This document shows positions 18,673-21,775 of a stretch of 21,775 nt of DNA, piece after piece (positions within the stretch are counted from its first letter, which is position 1; each line of letters begins with the position of its first letter). The DNA is from JAFGED01 sp034430835 (GTDB taxonomy: Bacteria > Chloroflexota > Anaerolineae > B4-G1). The DNA lies in the NCBI GenBank assembly GCA_034430835.1, contig DAOUDX010000023.1:1-21775 (forward strand). The letters are read 5' to 3'. The notes under the pieces were generated by a model that saw only the letters and a program-made list of their open reading frames with translations, was not told the DNA's origin and did no database searches. The position numbers and the translations under genes were made by a program.

Positions 18673-19998
18673 CTACAGGCCGTAATCCGCCAAGTCGATC
18701 GATGCATACTCCGCTCTTTCGTACCCCCGCCGCGCCTCGCCCAGCGGGGCCGTTGCGTCCAGTCCCATCTTGGCCGTGCGCGCCTTCTGCCCCGGCGTGT
18801 GCGTGGCCGAAGGGTCCAGGCTGCTGCTCGGCTGATCGGTGAGGACGACCAGATCGCGGTCGGCCTGGAAACGGGTGGCGATGGCCCACTCCACATCGGT
18901 GCTGTCGTGTATGTTCACATCTGTATCCACCACGACGACGTGCTTGAGCGACGTATGCCCCTTGAAGGCAGCCCAGATTGCCCGCCGCCCGTCCTCCTCG
19001 TGCTGCTTCTCGATCTGCACCACTGCGTGCAGCCAGGAAGCACCACCGGGGGTGATGTAGACGCCTGTGCACTTGCACGCCTCGTTGACGGCGGCGAACA
19101 TGGTTGGCTCGCGCGGCATGCCCATCAGGTTCTTGTGCTCCAAGCCCGCAGGCAGCAGGGCGTGAAAGATCGGCTCGCTGCGGTGGGTGATGTGATCGAT
19201 CTCGATCACCGGCTGGCGGCGCACGATGTCCATCGTCCCGGTCAGGTCGGGGAAGGGCCCTTCTTCAACCAGCGTGTGCGTGATGCGGCCCTCCAGGATC
19301 AGTTCCGCCTCGGCGGGTACCTCAAGATCGACCGTCTGGCACGTGACCAGCGGCGTCTCAGCCATGGCGTTGGCGATGGATAGCTCGTCCACGCCTTTTT
19401 CGGGGCTCATTGCCGCCGCCAGCAGCACCTGGATGGGACAGCCGATGGCAATAGCGATCGGCACGTCCTCGGTGCCTTTCTCCCATGCCGTGTGGGTCCC
19501 GCGCTTTTCCACCAGGCGGGCGGCGAAGCGCGCCGCGCCGCGGCCCTCATCCAGCCGCATCAGGCGGTGGAAGGCGATGTTGCGCCCAAAGTCGGGGTCC
19601 TTGATCACTGCCACGCCGGAGGTGACGTAGGGGCCGCCGTCATCGGGGTGGTAGCGCGGGATGGGCAAGTGCGTCAGGTCGACGGCCTCCACGACGACCT
19701 CTTGGCAGGGAGCCGATTCGACCAACGGCGGCGGGGTGGGGTTGGCCAGCGCGCCGGCCATGCGCCCGACCAGCTCGGGCACGGCGCAGCCCAGCGCCGC
19801 CGCAAAGTGTTCGCGCTGTGCGCACATCCCGGCGACGGCGCGCCAGCCGGGAAAGCCAGTCAGCGCGTCGAACAGCATCGGCTTGCCATCAGTGGCCACC
19901 ATCACGCGCGCCAGCTCCAGGTGCGGATCGACGGCGCGTTCGACTTCGAGCAGCGTACCCGTCTCTTTTGCCCAGGCGAGAAAATCTCTTAAGTTCAC
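18673..19998 (-). CDS. UbiD-family decarboxylase
   Basis: 441-residue enzyme of the UbiD family, which decarboxylates (or carboxylates) aromatic and alpha,beta-unsaturated acids with prenylated FMN. Family landmarks: N-terminal LRDFLAWAKETGTLLEVER, GRNIAFHRLM (138-147), AIGCPIQVLLAA (185-195), VPAEAELILEG (227-237), EEGPFPDLTG (245-254), and GLEHKNLMGMPREPTM further on. The size is typical. The start codon is GTG, with GAGGAGG 4-5 nt before it overlapping the stop of the nitroreductase gene, so the two are co-translated. UbiX, which makes the cofactor, is not in this window. The natural substrate cannot be predicted. Confidence 0.93.
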   Translation of the reverse strand: MNLRDFLAWAKETGTLLEVERAVDPHLELARVMVATDGKPMLFDALTGFPGWRAVAGMCAQREHFAAALGCAVPELVGRMAGALANPTPPPLVESAPCQEVVVEAVDLTHLPIPRYHPDDGGPYVTSGVAVIKDPDFGRNIAFHRLMRLDEGRGAARFAARLVEKRGTHTAWEKGTEDVPIAIAIGCPIQVLLAAAMSPEKGVDELSIANAMAETPLVTCQTVDLEVPAEAELILEGRITHTLVEEGPFPDLTGTMDIVRRQPVIEIDHITHRSEPIFHALLPAGLEHKNLMGMPREPTMFAAVNEACKCTGVYITPGGASWLHAVVQIEKQHEEDGRRAIWAAFKGHTSLKHVVVVDTDVNIHDSTDVEWAIATRFQADRDLVVLTDQPSSSLDPSATHTPGQKARTAKMGLDATAPLGEARRGYERAEYASIDLADYGL

Positions 19999-20007
19999 GT
20001 CGCCTCC

Positions 20008-20514
20008 TCACCAGCGCCCGCGATGCACGCACGCCTCGTCGTACTGCGTGCGTGGCTCCTTGTGCTCCGCCGGGTGGCCGATGGAGATCAGGTTGAGCGG
20101 GACGACGGTCTCCGGGATGCCGAGAATCCGTCGCGCGGAGGCGACGCGGTCATCCCGCGGATGCACGCCCAGCCACACCGCGCCCAGCCCCAGGGCCGTG
20201 ACCGCCAGCAGCAGGTTCTCGGTGGCGGCGGAGCAATCCTGCTCCCAGTAATCGGAGATGGCCGGGTCCCCGCACACAGCGATGCACAGCGTCGCCTGGG
20301 CCAGCATCTTGCCGTAGGGATGTGCCTCCGCCAGGGCGTCCAGCGTCTCCCGCTCCGTCACGACGACGAAATGCCAGGGCTTGTTGTTGCTGGCGGAGGG
20401 GGCAGCCGTCGCCGCTTCCAGCAGCGTCTTGATGTCCGCCTTGCTCACCGGCTCGCCAGTGTACTTGCGGATGCTGCGGCGTGAAAAGATTGTCTCGATT
20501 AGTTCTTTGCCCAT
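20008..20514 (-). CDS. nitroreductase family flavoprotein
   Basis: 168-residue FMN-dependent oxidoreductase. Clear motifs are SRRSIRKYTGEPVS (12-25), which binds the FMN phosphate, APSASNNKPWHFVVV, DCSAATENLLLAVTALGLGAVWLGV and the C-terminal ISIGHPAE. Such proteins reduce nitro groups, quinones or enones with NAD(P)H; the small single-domain form is common. GAGGAGA precedes the ATG. UbiD starts 9 nt after its stop, and the gene upstream encodes the NAGPA-like protein. A palindrome GTCTGCAGAC (20532-20541) lies in the short upstream gap. A truncated close copy is found at 21445-21642. Confidence 0.93.
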   Translation of the reverse strand: MGKELIETIFSRRSIRKYTGEPVSKADIKTLLEAATAAPSASNNKPWHFVVVTERETLDALAEAHPYGKMLAQATLCIAVCGDPAISDYWEQDCSAATENLLLAVTALGLGAVWLGVHPRDDRVASARRILGIPETVVPLNLISIGHPAEHKEPRTQYDEACVHRGRW

Positions 20515-20559
20515 TGCACGTCTCCTCTCAGGTCTGCAGACACAGGAGTACCGTCAATC

Positions 20560-21438
20560 TTACTCTTCAATCGGTTGTGCATACACCCCAAGATGATTAG
20601 CCACCGGTCTTTGGCGCATCGGAACCCGCGTATGAATCGGGGAATTCAGCACGCTTGTCCCTTTGCCATCCGAGATCACCAGCGTGCTGGAACCGCCTCC
20701 GTCCAGGTTGAGCGCTCGATCGGCTTCCAATTCCACTGCTATACCTGCCAGCTCTTCCAACGTCACACCTTCGCTGTAACTGCGCTGTCGTCCATCCACG
20801 ACGATCAACCACAGCGTTTCTCCTTCCTCGTCCACAGCAACAGCGGTACGAGGGTGTAGTCCTCCGGCGTCATGCTGAACCACGGATTCTCCATCTTTGA
20901 CCAGAATCTGACTCCCCGCCAGGGCTTGAGAAGTTCCCTCCAGACAACCGGATTGACTGATCTCCGCACGCCCTGCTGTGATGCAGATGACTGGCCACTC
21001 TTTATGGTCGGAGTACATTTCGCCATTCGAGGTTGCCAATCCCGTCACGTCCACCGGCTCGCCACTATGTGAGTAGTAGTCCCATAGGAATGAACCAGCA
21101 CGAAAAGGCACGGAGAAGCTCCCGTTAATTGCAACTTGCGCACCGAACTCCTCCAGAAATTCCGAAGTAGTGCGTGCAGTCACTTCCAAGCCTTTCGAGC
21201 TATCACCGGGTGTGACCAAGAAGTCAATGCCTGATGTCTGCAAATCGATCTCAATAATGTGAATCATCAACGGGCGTGGCGTTGTGCGCGCCTGTCGCAC
21301 ATACAAGACGCCTTGGAACAGCTCAGCGGTGCGATTCGTTCGCGGGGGGCGCAGCAAGCGAACTGCCACGAACGGCAGGGAGGTCACCAGAGTCAGCAGT
21401 ATCAGGACGATCAATACGCGTTTTGCATGCCTAGGCAT
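20560..21438 (-). CDS. phosphodiester glycosidase (NAGPA/DUF2233) domain protein
   Basis: 292 residues. The N-terminus has a positive start (MPRHAKR) and one hydrophobic segment (VLIVLILLTLVTSLPFVAV), which acts as a membrane anchor or uncleaved signal, so the domain should face outside. The C-terminal half shows the NAGPA-family core: INGSFS (about residue 114), HPRTAVAVDEEGETLWLIVVDGR, YSEGVTLEELAGIAVEL and ALNLDGGGSSTLVISDG. Members hydrolyse sugar phosphodiester bonds in glycans or wall polymers; the substrate here is unknown. It begins 6 nt after the broken nitroreductase copy, with AGGA as a modest Shine-Dalgarno. The promoter of the cluster may have been displaced by the insertion element. 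Confidence 0.88.
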   Translation of the reverse strand: MPRHAKRVLIVLILLTLVTSLPFVAVRLLRPPRTNRTAELFQGVLYVRQARTTPRPLMIHIIEIDLQTSGIDFLVTPGDSSKGLEVTARTTSEFLEEFGAQVAINGSFSVPFRAGSFLWDYYSHSGEPVDVTGLATSNGEMYSDHKEWPVICITAGRAEISQSGCLEGTSQALAGSQILVKDGESVVQHDAGGLHPRTAVAVDEEGETLWLIVVDGRQRSYSEGVTLEELAGIAVELEADRALNLDGGGSSTLVISDGKGTSVLNSPIHTRVPMRQRPVANHLGVYAQPIEE

Positions 21439-21444
21439 TTGATC

Positions 21445-21642
21445 CTACACATCAGGCGCGGCCCCGATGCGGGCCAACTCCTCCTCGACCACGCTCTCGT
21501 CCAGCTTCTTGAACAGCGGCTCTGGCCGGCGCAGCGCTTGCCCGGCGGCCATTGCCGCTTCCAGCAGCGTCTTGATGTCGGCTTCGCTGATCGGCTCGGC
21601 GGTATACTTGCGGATGCTGCGCCGTGAAAAGATTATCTCGAT
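21445..21642 (-). pseudogene. truncated nitroreductase, interrupted by an insertion sequence
   Basis: Residues IEIIFSRRSIRKYTAEPISEADIKTLLEAAMAA match the N-terminus of the intact nitroreductase, then the sequence departs into RRPEPLFKKLDESVVEEELARIGAAPDV, which I do not recognise and which lacks the rest of the fold. Over 89 bases (21554-21642 against 20411-20499) I count 79 identities. The homology stops abruptly at the IS end near 21643, so the natural start codon has been lost. An open frame into the IS (to 21705) exists but its first ~20 residues are IS-derived. Confidence 0.75.
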
Positions 21643-21644
21643 CC

Positions 21645-21775
21645 TAGCAGCCTGTCGGAGAGAGGACTTCTCTCCGAACACAATTGGCGGTAAAATTGCG
21701 GTCATTGAACACGTCTAAAACTCTTGGCAAGGGGTGACGTTTATGGCCCGCAAATTCAAAACGGTTGATTACGAA
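21645..21775 (+). mobile_element. left end of an IS1182-like insertion sequence
   Basis: Begins near GCAGCCTGTCGGAGAGAGG, contains an 8-bp inverted repeat CGGAGAGA / TCTCTCCG (21656-21676), and leads to the transposase start at 21743. The other end is outside the window, so the terminal repeats and target duplication cannot be verified. The boundary is set by the point where nitroreductase homology ends. Confidence 0.6.
21743..21775 (+). CDS. transposase, IS1182 family (first 11 residues)
   Basis: Only MARKFKTVDYE is inside the window. This opening matches what I know of IS1182-family transposases, which start with M-x-R-K-F-K-x-x-D-Y. GGGGTG lies 6 nt before the ATG. With so short a fragment the family call rests on the N-terminal motif and on the repeat-like upstream sequence. 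Confidence 0.6.
   Translation, partial: MARKFKTVDYE

Overview
The window looks like chromosomal DNA of a GC-rich, Gram-positive-style or monoderm bacterium, most probably a Chloroflexota (Anaerolineae-like) genome or metagenome contig. The assignment is inferred from gene content: a family-5 solute-binding lipoprotein with the acidic D-x-D-x-DG/Cys insert common in that phylum, a threonyl-tRNA synthetase without TGS domain behind a T-box leader, SpoVS next to no other sporulation gene, and an IS1182-like transposase. No phage, plasmid or CRISPR signature is present; most of the window is housekeeping DNA with a few unusual genes.

Layout. 1-2346 (minus): the start of an oligopeptide-type ABC permease gene (cut by the window edge) and its upstream substrate-binding lipoprotein gene, separated by two strong stem-loops. 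2790-4757 (minus): trmD and an M19 dipeptidase. 5014-5733 (plus): an FHA protein with a C-terminal membrane anchor, divergent from the dipeptidase. 5778-8369 (minus): an MrfA/YprA-type helicase with an HNH domain embedded in its C-terminal half. 8529-9101 (plus): two small membrane proteins (phage-holin-4/DUF360 type and PspC type). 9457-12714 (plus): recD2 and an SDR epimerase-like gene. 12790-16193 (minus): rplT, rpmI, infC (starting at an ATT codon), thrS with its T-box leader, and tRNA-Val(GAC). 16264-17256 (plus): DNA polymerase III delta prime, divergent from the tRNA. 17272-18453 (minus): spoVS and a PHP phosphoesterase. 18673-21438 (minus): a cluster of NAGPA-like protein, nitroreductase and UbiD decarboxylase. 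21445-21775: a 5'-truncated second nitroreductase interrupted by the left end of an IS1182-like element whose transposase begins at the window edge.

The most interesting points are: (1) the helicase-HNH composite protein; (2) two related GC-rich palindromic elements, inserted in the same reading frame into two different helicase genes, each adding a Pro/Ser...GG-x-DRGG peptide to a probable surface loop; (3) compact promoters, including a palindromic -35 hexamer apparently shared by divergent promoters, and three genes whose -10 box lies exactly 7 nt before an ATG with no Shine-Dalgarno sequence, pointing to leaderless mRNAs; (4) the AUU-started infC and the T-box-controlled thrS. I see no multi-gene defence system; the HNH-helicase is the best candidate for something functionally new.
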